In this document: positions 26,601 through 34,541 of the stretch, in pieces
How the letters are laid out: every line of letters begins with the position of its first letter
Position numbering within the stretch: position 1 is the first letter of the stretch
Assembly: GCA_035295745.1 (NCBI GenBank)
Contig: DATGIL010000057.1
Coordinates: 1-64,000 of the forward strand
Length of the DNA stretch: 64,000 nt
DNA from: JAIQFL01 sp035295745
Lineage (GTDB): Bacteria; Acidobacteriota; Terriglobia; Bryobacterales; Bryobacteraceae
Direction: 5' to 3'
The notes under the pieces: model-generated
Seen by the model: only the letters and a program-made list of their open reading frames with translations
Told to the model about the DNA's origin: nothing
The model's database searches: none
Made by a program: the position numbers and the translations under genes

Positions 26601-26686
26601 TGAACGTAACCGTTCCGGCGGCGATTGCCTATGGCAAGCCCCCCGCCTGGTCTCGATTCCTGCCGTTCCGGAGGACTGCTGGATGA
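23663..26686 (+). CDS. Hybrid-free sensor histidine kinase with periplasmic beta-propellers (HisKA_3 type)
   Basis: This 1007-residue sensor has an N-terminal signal/anchor and then about 650 residues of 'regulator propeller' repeats, seen as recurring (R/D)DGTLWIGT-like strands (DRGGTLWVGT, RDGTLWIGT, DEKGGLWLSL). A Y_Y_Y domain follows (HFRYKLEPQDPDW), then a membrane helix at about residue 755-775. The cytoplasmic part is NarL-family HisKA_3 with RIARDLHDTLLQ (phospho-His at about 798) and a HATPase domain (DDGKGIPPE, GLTGMRERA). The large propeller likely senses an external polymer or cell-envelope ligand. Its stop overlaps the response-regulator ATG by 4 nt. ATG 23666 is an equally possible start. 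Confidence 0.94.
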   Translation: MMAVAKWKPTIIALGMLASFCPVGNGADTYAGLDRYAHNAWTPQNSALRSSVQTIAQTRDGYLWLGTESALIRFDGVRMAPWTPPRGQDLPPGPVEVLYAGRDGTLWIGTYGGLASWKDGRLTRYPALSKTVILALFEDRGGTLWVGTLEFPAAKVCAVRNGGLTCQDENGNLGNGVISFHEDGDGNLWAGAASGLWRWRPGPPTRYLSDPFSDGLSMAPGDHSSGLTVVLDRGRVRQIVAGKLIDYPLAGVPSPLTAKHLLRDRRGGLWIGTDSHGLVYSYQGKTRLFTHNDGLSSDQVNALLEDREGTVWAATSEGLDSFRELPVPSLTATEGLSSNTVGAVLAARDGTLWIGTRTGLNKWKDGLIRTYTSRNSPSLPDDQIGSLFEDERGRIWVSTEHGVTVFEDGRFTVIPSVPGPINSIAADEKGGLWLSLPRNSKDGLARLVEGKVKDRMPWEQVGGTPGSGLVPDHDGGVWTGLLDGGIVHFRAGHIDKLPLNGAGSGARIFNIYRGHDGALWAAGEGGLNRVANGRVSTLTTANGLPCNAVHWIIEDDRSSYWVYTRCGLLCIAQSDLDSWMADPKRKIQAIIFDGADGVQLVPLPSPFRPHVTKSSDGKIWFQNGNKVGMIDPSRMAGNALPPPVHIEQITADGKIYEAAAGLHLPPRVRNIAIEYTALSLVAPDKVHFRYKLEPQDPDWREVTNDRKVQYSNLGPGAYHFRLIASNNSGVWNEAGDVLDFAIAPAYYQTHWFHAGVATFCYVLLFGLYRRRLRRIAHEYNVRLEERVEERSRIARDLHDTLLQTFQGLMLRFQVVDELLPPGRAKDELEATLECGDQAVVEARNAVHDLRSSATTTNDLAYALRALGDELAGDATGTFRLVVEGRARDLNPIVRDEIYRIAREALRNVVTHSGASRIEAEIIYEEQGIRLRVRDDGKGIPPEVLDQGRAGHYGLTGMRERAGSIGAKLTISSGEGIGTEVNVTVPAAIAYGKPPAWSRFLPFRRTAG

Positions 26687-27306
26687 GCGCAATCCGAGTT
26701 CTCGCGGTAGACGATCACTCGATCGTGCGTGATGGCATCGCCCGGCTGGTCGGCACACAAACGGATATGGAGCTCGTCGCAGAAGCGTCCGATGGAGCAG
26801 AAGCCGTCGAGCAGTTCCGAAAACATCACCCGGACATCACGCTCATGGACCTGCAAATGCCCAAAATGAGCGGCATCGACGCGATCAGCGCGATCCGCGC
26901 CGAGTCTCCCGAAGCGCGGATCATCGTATTGACTACATATGCTGGGGACGTCCAGGTGATGCGCGCGCTCAAGGCCGGCGCACAGGGCTATCTTCTGAAG
27001 GGCTTGCTGCGAAAAGAACTGTTGGAGACGATCCGAGCCGTCCATGGAGGTCAAAAGCGCTTAAGCGCCGAGATCGCCGCCACCGTAGCCGAGCATGCTC
27101 TGGACAGCACACTAACTCCGCGCGAAATCAGCGTACTGAAGCTGATTGCCGGCGGTAATGCGAATAAGGAGATTGCGGGGCAGCTGCATCTCACCGAGGA
27201 AAGCGTAAAGGGCTACGTCAAAAACATCCTGCTCAAGCTCGGGGCTAACGACAGGACTCACGCCGTCACAATCGGGCTGAAGCGTGGAATCATCGATCTT
27301 CCGTGA
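26683..27306 (+). CDS. LuxR/NarL-family response regulator
   Basis: This 207-residue regulator has a receiver domain (VLAVDDHSIVRDGIARL, phospho-Asp56 in ITLMDLQMPKMSG, Lys in LLKGLLRKE) and a C-terminal LuxR HTH (LTPREISVLKLIAGG, NKEIAGQLHLTEESVKGYV). It is coupled by a 4-nt overlap to the propeller kinase and is its obvious partner. CCCCT-N6-AGGGG elements in front of the kinase and of the two following units are candidates for its binding sites. Confidence 0.96.
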   Translation: MSAIRVLAVDDHSIVRDGIARLVGTQTDMELVAEASDGAEAVEQFRKHHPDITLMDLQMPKMSGIDAISAIRAESPEARIIVLTTYAGDVQVMRALKAGAQGYLLKGLLRKELLETIRAVHGGQKRLSAEIAATVAEHALDSTLTPREISVLKLIAGGNANKEIAGQLHLTEESVKGYVKNILLKLGANDRTHAVTIGLKRGIIDLP

Positions 27307-27325
27307 AGGCGCTGGCCGTGCAACA

Positions 27326-27364
27326 CCCCTCGAAATAGGGGTCTTACCGAAAGCTTTCGAGGGT
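27326..27364. promoter_or_regulatory. CCCCT-N6-AGGGG element 2 (after the response regulator, before the DoxX-like gene)
   Basis: CCCCTCGAAATAGGGGT, identical over 17 bp to element 1, followed by AAGCTTTCGAGGG. The arms CCCTCGAAA and TTTCGAGGG are perfectly complementary, so a transcript hairpin (terminator-like, without a T run) is an alternative. Confidence 0.55.
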
Positions 27365-27402
27365 TCAGGCCCAGGCCCCCGATGTAACACCATCGAAACA
27401 GG

Positions 27403-27795
27403 GTGACTCTGCTAGGTTCGTTCTCTGCGTTTCCTGACGGCTGGCCCGGACGAGGGCTGCTCGTCCAGCGCGTAGCTTTGGGTCTGCGCTTGATCTATTG
27501 TGCCTTCGTGGACACGGCTGGTGGCGGCCTGTCCGCCTTTCCCGATTTCGCCGCCGCTGCCGCGGGGACACTTCTAATCCTCGGGTTTTCTACCCGCGTG
27601 GCTGCGGTGGCCATCGTACTGGCCGAGGCTTGGATGTTTTTCTTTGCTGGAACTGGCGAGCCCTGGATTCGACTTTTCCTGGCGGCGCTCAGCGCCAGCA
27701 TCGCGATGCTCGGTCCGGGCGCATGGTCGGTGGACGCTCGGCGGTTTGGACGCAAGGTCTTCGAAATTCACGAATCGCGGCGCCCCGATGAATGA
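27403..27795 (+). CDS. DoxX-like membrane protein
   Basis: A GTG start gives a 130-residue protein with about four hydrophobic segments and the DoxX-like ending MLGPGAWSVDARRFGRK. Helix-rich segments include AAAAAGTLLILGFSTRVAAVAIVL. Function is unknown; DoxX-like proteins often accompany redox stress genes. It lies between the response regulator and the second sigma-54 activator and overlaps neither. Confidence 0.75.
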   Translation: MTLLGSFSAFPDGWPGRGLLVQRVALGLRLIYCAFVDTAGGGLSAFPDFAAAAAGTLLILGFSTRVAAVAIVLAEAWMFFFAGTGEPWIRLFLAALSASIAMLGPGAWSVDARRFGRKVFEIHESRRPDE

Positions 27796-27799
27796 GGCT

Positions 27800-27834
27800 C
27801 CCCTATAAAGAGGGGTGCATCCCGCGAATTCGAG
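27800..27834. promoter_or_regulatory. CCCCT-N6-AGGGG element 3 (upstream of the second activator)
   Basis: CCCCTATAAAGAGGGGT followed by GAATTCGAGGGG, a diverged version of elements 1 and 2 with the same 16-bp palindrome frame and downstream arm, 24 bp before the ATG at 27840. Confidence 0.5.
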
Positions 27835-27839
27835 GGGCG

Positions 27840-29525
27840 ATGTCGCACTCCAACTGGAATGGGCCGGAATTGGGAAGTGGCCCAGAATCGAAATGGAGAT
27901 ACGCAATCGCTGATGGAACGCTATTGGCAGCGGAGCGAGACGAGGAGGAAGAAGTCGTGAACCAGGGGTTGAACTGCGTGAATTCGCAAGGCGTGCAGGA
28001 GCGGTTGACCGCTCTTTTGAAAGTCACGAACCGATTCGTAAACAAGTTGGAACTGCGCGATTTACTGCCGGAAGTGGCGGTGAGTAGTCGTGAGGTTCTC
28101 GAATGCCACTCTGCTGCTGTTGTTGTCCCCGATCCTACCAGCGGCGAGTTGTTTCTGTATGCGAGCGACTTAGCAAGGCCTAAACGGCTGCACGAGGACC
28201 GGCACTTCGCAGCGGTCGCGGAACGTGTCCTCGAAACCGGTTGTCCCGCCAACCTTTCGCGCGAGGAGATTACCGCCGATCCTACCCTGGCTGAGGCAGG
28301 CATTCAGTCTTGCTGCCGGTTGCCTCTTGCGGGTCGTGGCCGTGTGCTCGGAGTGCTGGGGCTTGCTAGTAGACGGAGTGATGCATTTACCGAGGATGAA
28401 GCTCCCTTCTTGGGCCTGGTGACTAACCAGGTTGCATTAGCCGTTCAAAATGCGCTCGCTTACGGCGAGATCTCCCGGCTCAAGGATCGGTTATCGCGAG
28501 AGAACGTATACGCGGAATCGGAAATCCCCAGCGAGCTTCATTTCGATAATATCGTCGGCGCGAGCGAAGCTCTGCGTCGCGTCATGAGAGAGGTCGAAAC
28601 CGTCGCTGCGACGGACTCGACAGTTCTGATCTGCGGTGAGACGGGCACCGGAAAAGAGTTGATCGCCCGCGCCGTCCACAACCTCAGTTCACGCAGATCC
28701 CATACATTTGTGAAGCTGAATTGCGCGGCCATTCCGGCACCGCTGCTGGAAAGCGAATTGTTCGGGCACGAGAAAGGCTCGTTTACGGGCGCAACCGTTC
28801 AACGCATTGGACGATTCGAGTTGGCCCACCGCGGGACGATCTTCCTCGATGAAGTAGGCGAGATCCCATTGGAGCTCCAACCGAAGCTCCTTCGCGTCCT
28901 GCAAGAACGGGAGTTCGAGCGGTTGGGCAGCACCCGCACGATCCAAACGGATGCCAGACTGATTGCGGCGACGAACCGTGACCTCAAATCCATGATGGAA
29001 AGCGACAAGTTCCGGTCGGACCTTTACTATCGCCTGAACGTCTTTCCGGTCCGGGTTCCGCCGCTTCGGGAGCGGCCGGAGGACATCCCAATGCTGGTTC
29101 GCCATTTCGTCCAGGATTTCAACCATCGAAACAACCGGAAAATCGAGGTAATTCCGTCGGACACCATGAACGTCCTCGTGCGGTATGCATGGCCGGGCAA
29201 TGTCCGCGAGTTACAGAATATTATCGAGCGTGCAGTGATCGTGTCTACGGGACCGGTGCTGCATGTCCCGATTGGCGACCTCCAGCCCGCCACCGCTGCG
29301 ACAGCGGTCCGAGCAAATGAGAAGAACCTTCGAGGGCTCCTGAACGAGACGGAACGGAGCCAGATTTTGAGGGCGCTTGAAGCATGCAACTGGGTGATTG
29401 CAGGACGACGCGGGGCAGCAATGCGGCTTGGGCTGAAGCGAACCACGCTACAGGCGCGGATGCAGAAGCTCGGAATCTATCTGTCTCGCCGACCGTCATC
29501 GGCGTGCGAATCTTCGGTCAACTGA
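27840..29525 (+). CDS. Sigma-54-dependent activator (GAF-AAA+-Fis), GSFTGA variant
   Basis: The ATG at 27840 is chosen because the upstream extension runs into element 3; a GTG near 27957 is also possible. The 561-residue product has a GAF domain (LEVLECHSA-like region to NQVALAVQNALAYGE), Walker A GETGTGKE, HEKGSFTGATVQRIG, Walker B IFLDEVGEIP, and a Fis-type HTH (AAMRLGLKRTTLQARMQKLG). The sigma-54 loop is GSFTGA instead of GAFTGA. It is a close paralogue of the activator at 20095-21792. Its targets are unknown; the pirin gene follows 31 bp downstream. Confidence 0.93.
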   Translation: MSHSNWNGPELGSGPESKWRYAIADGTLLAAERDEEEEVVNQGLNCVNSQGVQERLTALLKVTNRFVNKLELRDLLPEVAVSSREVLECHSAAVVVPDPTSGELFLYASDLARPKRLHEDRHFAAVAERVLETGCPANLSREEITADPTLAEAGIQSCCRLPLAGRGRVLGVLGLASRRSDAFTEDEAPFLGLVTNQVALAVQNALAYGEISRLKDRLSRENVYAESEIPSELHFDNIVGASEALRRVMREVETVAATDSTVLICGETGTGKELIARAVHNLSSRRSHTFVKLNCAAIPAPLLESELFGHEKGSFTGATVQRIGRFELAHRGTIFLDEVGEIPLELQPKLLRVLQEREFERLGSTRTIQTDARLIAATNRDLKSMMESDKFRSDLYYRLNVFPVRVPPLRERPEDIPMLVRHFVQDFNHRNNRKIEVIPSDTMNVLVRYAWPGNVRELQNIIERAVIVSTGPVLHVPIGDLQPATAATAVRANEKNLRGLLNETERSQILRALEACNWVIAGRRGAAMRLGLKRTTLQARMQKLGIYLSRRPSSACESSVN

Positions 29526-29556
29526 GAAGAATGCAAGCTAAAGAGAGGTAACAGAC

Positions 29557-30417
29557 GTGTCCATTCAATTCTCACCCGTTATCGCTGCGCAGAACCGCGG
29601 AACCGGTAGTGCGTTTTCTGTGAAGGCCCTCGACCTCGCCGGCGCTGGCGATAGCGCCTCCCCGGTCATCGTGCTCGACGACTTCCGCGTGAGAGGCCGC
29701 CCGTTCCCCCCGCATCCCCATGCAGGTTTCGCGGCGGTTACTTACGTTTTCGAGGATTCGCCAGGAGGACTTCGAAGTCGCGATTCGCTCGGTAACGACG
29801 TGGTCACAGGTCCGGGTGGCATCGTCTGGACACAGACCGGTAGCGGCCTGATCCATGAGGAACTCCCGGCTGATTCCAACCTCGAACTTCACGGGCTCCA
29901 GATCTTTGTGAACCTGAGCTCAAAGAATAGGTTGGCCGCGCCTCAGATGCTTCGCCTCGAAGCCCATCAGGTTCCGGATTGGCGGAGTGAGCATGGCGAC
30001 CGCGTTCGGGTTCTCGTCGGCTCGTTCCGAGGCGTGTCGTCGGCGCTCGTACCTCTCGAGCCGTTCCACTTGCTCGATGTTGAGATGCGACGCGAGATTT
30101 CGTTCGAGATTCAGAATGCCTATAACGCGATCGTTTACGTGGTTCACGGGAGCGTGAGGGTTCTGGCGGATGGCCGCAGACAAGCGCTTTCGGGCGGCAA
30201 CGCCGTCGCTCTCAGCGGTAGTGGCGGCCCAGTATCGCTTGCGGCTCTTCACCCGACTCACCTCTTCATTTTGTCGGGACCCTTGATCGACGAGCCACTG
30301 GTAGTGCAAGGCTCCTTTATGATGAACACTCGAGCGCAGATTGATGCCGCGATCAACCGCTTTGAGTCGGGAAAAATGGGCCGGCTGTCGCCGTTCTCGA
30401 ACGAATCGAGCGACTGA
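29557..30417 (+). CDS. Pirin family protein
   Basis: This 286-residue bicupin shows the pirin N-terminal metal-site motif PHPHAGFAAVTYVFE, with a downstream ELHGLQIFVNL segment and a pirin C-terminal cupin (LLDVEMRREISFEI). Pirins are iron-binding proteins, some with quercetin 2,3-dioxygenase activity; the substrate here cannot be told. A GTG start with AGAGAGG upstream is used. It follows the second sigma-54 activator and may be cotranscribed with it. Confidence 0.92.
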   Translation: MSIQFSPVIAAQNRGTGSAFSVKALDLAGAGDSASPVIVLDDFRVRGRPFPPHPHAGFAAVTYVFEDSPGGLRSRDSLGNDVVTGPGGIVWTQTGSGLIHEELPADSNLELHGLQIFVNLSSKNRLAAPQMLRLEAHQVPDWRSEHGDRVRVLVGSFRGVSSALVPLEPFHLLDVEMRREISFEIQNAYNAIVYVVHGSVRVLADGRRQALSGGNAVALSGSGGPVSLAALHPTHLFILSGPLIDEPLVVQGSFMMNTRAQIDAAINRFESGKMGRLSPFSNESSD

Positions 30418-31313
30418 GCCGCACGCCCCCGCCGAACCATCGGGCAATTGTGAAGCCGTCGTACTGAACGCATCATGGATACGATCCACCCCGGAATGAA
30501 CTGGGGTTGCCCGCCCGATCATCAATGAGGCTTCTGGGGAGATATGGTTTGGCGCTGACGAAGGGGCAGAAATCCGAGAAACTTTGACCCCACTCAGCCT
30601 ACGGATGACGCGAAACGTTGAGTATAAAATCCGACATCACCATTCCTGGAAACCGACTCTCCACCGGCCCGTAATCATGAGGTCGGACGAAATTCCGAGA
30701 AAGTTTGCCCGTCTGTTGATCGCGGGCCAGCCGAGCGATTGGACCTCATATCGTCTGGCTCCGGAAGTGTTCAAGTCTGTGTTCGTGACGCTTCCACGGA
30801 TTCCGTTAATGAGGGAGTTGAATCGTTCATCCTCCGTTTCGCGTGTGGGTGATTGCAGGCTTCCCCGCGCCTTACTGCCTGCATCGCAATACGTCTGAGG
30901 GAAGCCGAATTCGTTGATCCGGGAAGGTTACGGAAAGGCAGATGCGGTCCGCGCGGCCCTCATTGGAACCTAACTAGCAGGTGGGTTTGGAGGGCCTGCC
31001 GCGGGTCGGCATCGTGATTCCGGAGCTCACCCTCAGCGAAAAGCCAAACCTTCTTCTGAACGTAGAACCAAACACCAAGCGCCGGGAAGCCCTCCATCTA
31101 GCCGTCAACGGTCTCGAGAACTCACCGCAAGGATCGCCGCTGTAGCCCCGCAACCCACTCATTTTATGACCATTTTCCGGTTGGAAATGGTGCGCGAGCG
31201 ATATGGTGCGGCCTTCGCCAATCGCTATCCGCAGATCCGAAGCGCAAAGCCGTCATCGTCCCGTCAAGTTTGCTTGGTAGGATCTTGGTGAATCGGGCGC
31301 TTTGCTCACTCCC
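30418..31313. other. Long intergenic region, possible short coding remnant at 30978-31145
   Basis: No complete gene is visible. From 30978 to 31145 the plus strand has a G/C-third-position frame (GLEGLPRVGIVIPELTLSEK and on) ending in TAG, without a start codon context or recognised family. It may be a fragment of a lost gene. The remainder shows stops in all frames. Confidence 0.3.
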
Positions 31314-34283
31314 ATGAACCTGCACTGGAAAGCCTTCCTTTTATCTGTCATGGCCTTGGCCTTGACCGCGCAAGTTGCAAGAACTTCTTTGAACGGAACT
31401 GTCACCGACGAACAGGGCAAACGCATTTCCTTGGCCCGAGTACAGGTGATCAACACGGCGACGGGTTTGCGACGCGAAACAGAGACGAACGCGCTGGGAG
31501 GCTACGTGCTGCCCGATATGGAGACGGGCATATTCCGCATCGAGATCTCTAAGGCCGGCTTTGCGACATTGGGTTTTCGTGGCGTCAAACTCGAAGTCGG
31601 GCAACCCCGAACGATGGACGTTACATTAAGCATCGCCGAACGGCGGGACGACATCAGCGTCACCGAGGCCGATTTTCAATTAGACCGCGTCGACGCCACG
31701 ATAGGCGCGCCCATCGAGCAGAAGCAGGTCGAAGACCTGCCCATCAACGGCAGAAACTGGTCGACTCTTACCGCGCTCGTTCCCGGCGCGGTCGACACCG
31801 GCGCCGGCGACCAGCGGACCATCCGCTTTGCCGGCCATGGGCTGGACGACAACAACCTGACACTCGATGGCGTCGATGCGACGGCCGTCTTCAACCAGAC
31901 GCAACGCGAATACGTTCGGCTCACGATTCCCCTGGAATCGATTGATCAGTTCGACGTCAAGGACCAGACATTCGGAGCCGACGTGGAGGGCGGCACGGCG
32001 GGGGCGCAGGTCGCGGTCGTTTCTCCCTCGGGAACGAACACGCTCCACGGAAATGCATTCGACTACTTCCGCAACGAGACCATCGAAGCCCGCACGCCCT
32101 TCAGCGGCCCTTCTCCCAATCCGTTCCTGCTCAATCAATTCGGCGGAGCGGTGGGCGGAGCGGTGGTGCCCAACAAGCTGTTCTTCTACGCGGCATACGA
32201 GGGCCTGCGCCAGCGGCTGGATGGATCGCAGATTGGGCTTGTTCCCAGCCCGGGCTTTCTCGCACAGGCAGCCGTCACCTCCCCTGCCCTGCTGCCGATC
32301 CTAACAGCCTACCCCATTGGAACGTCACCCGCCTCGTCGAACGTGTGGAACTACAACGCCTTGGGCCGTCAGATCGACAACGAGGACTCCGGCATGATCC
32401 GCCTGGACTATCATGCCTCGAGCAAGACGACATCGTTTGTACGCTTCAACGCGGACGAAGCTGTCCAGACCATTCCAACCGGTCAACTGATCGCCAAGAC
32501 CCAGTACGACACGAAGTTCAACAACGGCGTCTTCGAGGTGCTGCACGTCTTCTCGCCGGTACTGGTAAACGAATTCAAGTTTGGCATCAACCAGGACATC
32601 TATGTCGCCTCAACGCTCTCCCCGACGCCGTACACCCTCATTGTCTCCGGATTCAGCTCGCTTGCGGGAACAACCACGAATCAGAATCCTTCGAAGGCCA
32701 TCAGCCTGCTTGACGATGTGTCGTGGTCGAAGGGTAGCCACACTCTGAAGTTCGGCTTTGAGTTCAAGCGCCTGTTTCTGAACCAGGGAACAGCGAGCAG
32801 CGGAACCCTGACCTACACATCCACCTCGGACCTATTGAACAATCGTATGGGCACGGCTTCCTACACGTCCATCCTCCCGCTGGTCCGTCAGCGGAAGAAC
32901 ATGTATTGGGCGTACATGGAGGACGAGTGGAAGGTCACGCCAAACCTGACGATCAATGCCGGCCTGCGCTACAACGTATTCAATGCCCTACACGCGCTGA
33001 ATCACCAGGCCATCCCCTTCGACTTTGCGACCTGCGGCGGGTTCTGCCCGAATACCGACTCGTACTTCCACCCGCGCTTCAACGATCTGGATCCCAGAAT
33101 CGGCATCGCGTGGTCGCGCCGCAAAACCGTGGTGCGAATCGGGGCCGGCCTCTATCACACAGACGGACAGGCGGACGATCAGAACCTTCCCATATCGAAT
33201 ACCGTCAGCCGCTACTCATTCAACAACGTCTCCTTTCCCGGCCTTTCCTATCCCCTGGATCCGTTCCTCACCTACGCGCAGAATGGAGGGCTGGGCGTCG
33301 TCTCGCCCCGTGATCTGGATCGAAATCGTAAAGACGACTATGTGGCCTCATGGACTTTATCGTTGCAGCAGACCCTTCCTCTCGGACTAATAGCCTCCCT
33401 CAACTATCTCGGCAACAAAGGGACAGATGTCCTGACCACCACCTACACCAACCTGGCCACCCCGCCGGCGAACATCATTCCTTATCCGGCCTTCGGAGCG
33501 GTGTCATGGCGAGGCGACGTCGGAAACAGCACCTTCGAGGCGCTGCAATTCAATCTCCGCCGGACCTTCCAAACCGGCTTGCTGCTTTCGTCGAATTACA
33601 TGTGGTCACACTCGATCAATGATGGCAGCATTGGCGGCGGCGAATCGGACACGCCCCAAAACTCGTTCTGCCGTTCCTGCGACAAGGCGAGCAGTGACTT
33701 CGATGTAAGTCACTTGTTCAATTTTTCTACCGTCTACGCGCTGCCCCTGGGGGCTGGCAAGCGGTACCTGAGCTCTCCTGGAATCTCGCGGGTGCTGCTG
33801 GGAAACTGGGAAGTGAGCGCGATTGGAACCGCACAAACCGGCCTGCCGGTGAACATCACGATCGACCGCACCAATGCCTCGGTTCCCGGCCTGTTCGCCG
33901 TCAGCGGCTCGGAACGCCCCGATTATGTTTTCGGCCAGTCGCTAACACCAGCCAGAGGTTCCACCGTCAACCATTGGATCAACCCCTTGGCATTCGCGGT
34001 TCCGGCGAACGGGACGTTCGGCAATCTCGGACGGAACGCCTTTCGTGCGCGCGGTATCGCGGAACTCGACCTCGGCGTTTCGAAGTTGGTGTCGGCCACC
34101 GAGCACTTCAGCCTCCGTTTGCGGGGAGACTTGTTCAACGTGACGAACCGCGCGATGTACGGGGCTCCTAATGCTGATGTTTCTGCTTCGAATTTCGGCG
34201 CGGTCACGGCTACGGTCGGCAGCTACTCCACGGGCCGCGGAACCCCGCGCGAATTGCAACTGTCGCTCAAGATCTTGTTCTGA
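31314..34283 (+). CDS. TonB-dependent receptor, Oar-like, with carboxypeptidase-regulatory domain
   Basis: The ATG at 31314 starts a 989-residue protein with a signal peptide (LLSVMALALTAQVA). An N-terminal CarboxypepD_reg domain follows (LNGTVTDEQGKRISLARVQV), then a plug domain (EDLPINGRNWSTLTALVPG, NNLTLDGVDAT) and an outer-membrane barrel ending in Phe (LQLSLKILF). This Oar-like type is highly expanded in Acidobacteria and imports large or complexed substrates, probably carbohydrate-related. It is followed by a secreted phosphoesterase on the same strand. A weak hairpin with TTTT at 34322-34344 may end the transcript. Confidence 0.93.
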   Translation: MNLHWKAFLLSVMALALTAQVARTSLNGTVTDEQGKRISLARVQVINTATGLRRETETNALGGYVLPDMETGIFRIEISKAGFATLGFRGVKLEVGQPRTMDVTLSIAERRDDISVTEADFQLDRVDATIGAPIEQKQVEDLPINGRNWSTLTALVPGAVDTGAGDQRTIRFAGHGLDDNNLTLDGVDATAVFNQTQREYVRLTIPLESIDQFDVKDQTFGADVEGGTAGAQVAVVSPSGTNTLHGNAFDYFRNETIEARTPFSGPSPNPFLLNQFGGAVGGAVVPNKLFFYAAYEGLRQRLDGSQIGLVPSPGFLAQAAVTSPALLPILTAYPIGTSPASSNVWNYNALGRQIDNEDSGMIRLDYHASSKTTSFVRFNADEAVQTIPTGQLIAKTQYDTKFNNGVFEVLHVFSPVLVNEFKFGINQDIYVASTLSPTPYTLIVSGFSSLAGTTTNQNPSKAISLLDDVSWSKGSHTLKFGFEFKRLFLNQGTASSGTLTYTSTSDLLNNRMGTASYTSILPLVRQRKNMYWAYMEDEWKVTPNLTINAGLRYNVFNALHALNHQAIPFDFATCGGFCPNTDSYFHPRFNDLDPRIGIAWSRRKTVVRIGAGLYHTDGQADDQNLPISNTVSRYSFNNVSFPGLSYPLDPFLTYAQNGGLGVVSPRDLDRNRKDDYVASWTLSLQQTLPLGLIASLNYLGNKGTDVLTTTYTNLATPPANIIPYPAFGAVSWRGDVGNSTFEALQFNLRRTFQTGLLLSSNYMWSHSINDGSIGGGESDTPQNSFCRSCDKASSDFDVSHLFNFSTVYALPLGAGKRYLSSPGISRVLLGNWEVSAIGTAQTGLPVNITIDRTNASVPGLFAVSGSERPDYVFGQSLTPARGSTVNHWINPLAFAVPANGTFGNLGRNAFRARGIAELDLGVSKLVSATEHFSLRLRGDLFNVTNRAMYGAPNADVSASNFGAVTATVGSYSTGRGTPRELQLSLKILF

Positions 34284-34541
34284 CTCGCGAGACCGAGTGT
34301 TTGGAGCTGTCCGCCAAGCCGGACGGGGCCGGAGTCCGTCTTTTCTCCTGACGAAATGGAATAGACGATACCGATCTTTCTGCTTTTAAACCAGACTGTG
34401 ACTTCGTCGTCATGCAGGAATCATGTTCGCGTCTTACGATCGTCTCTCCAGCAGCCTCAAGCTGGATCGCTGATTCTGATAAGTCACAGCACTGCCGATT
34501 CTCAATTTCACAACTGAAGAGGAAAGAAGGAGAGCGATTTC

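Noticed and set aside
30964..30979. TGGAACCTAACTAGC as a sigma-54 promoter for the TonB receptor
   Set aside because: The -12 part is TAGC, it lies over 330 bp from the start codon, and no enhancer-like repeat accompanies it.
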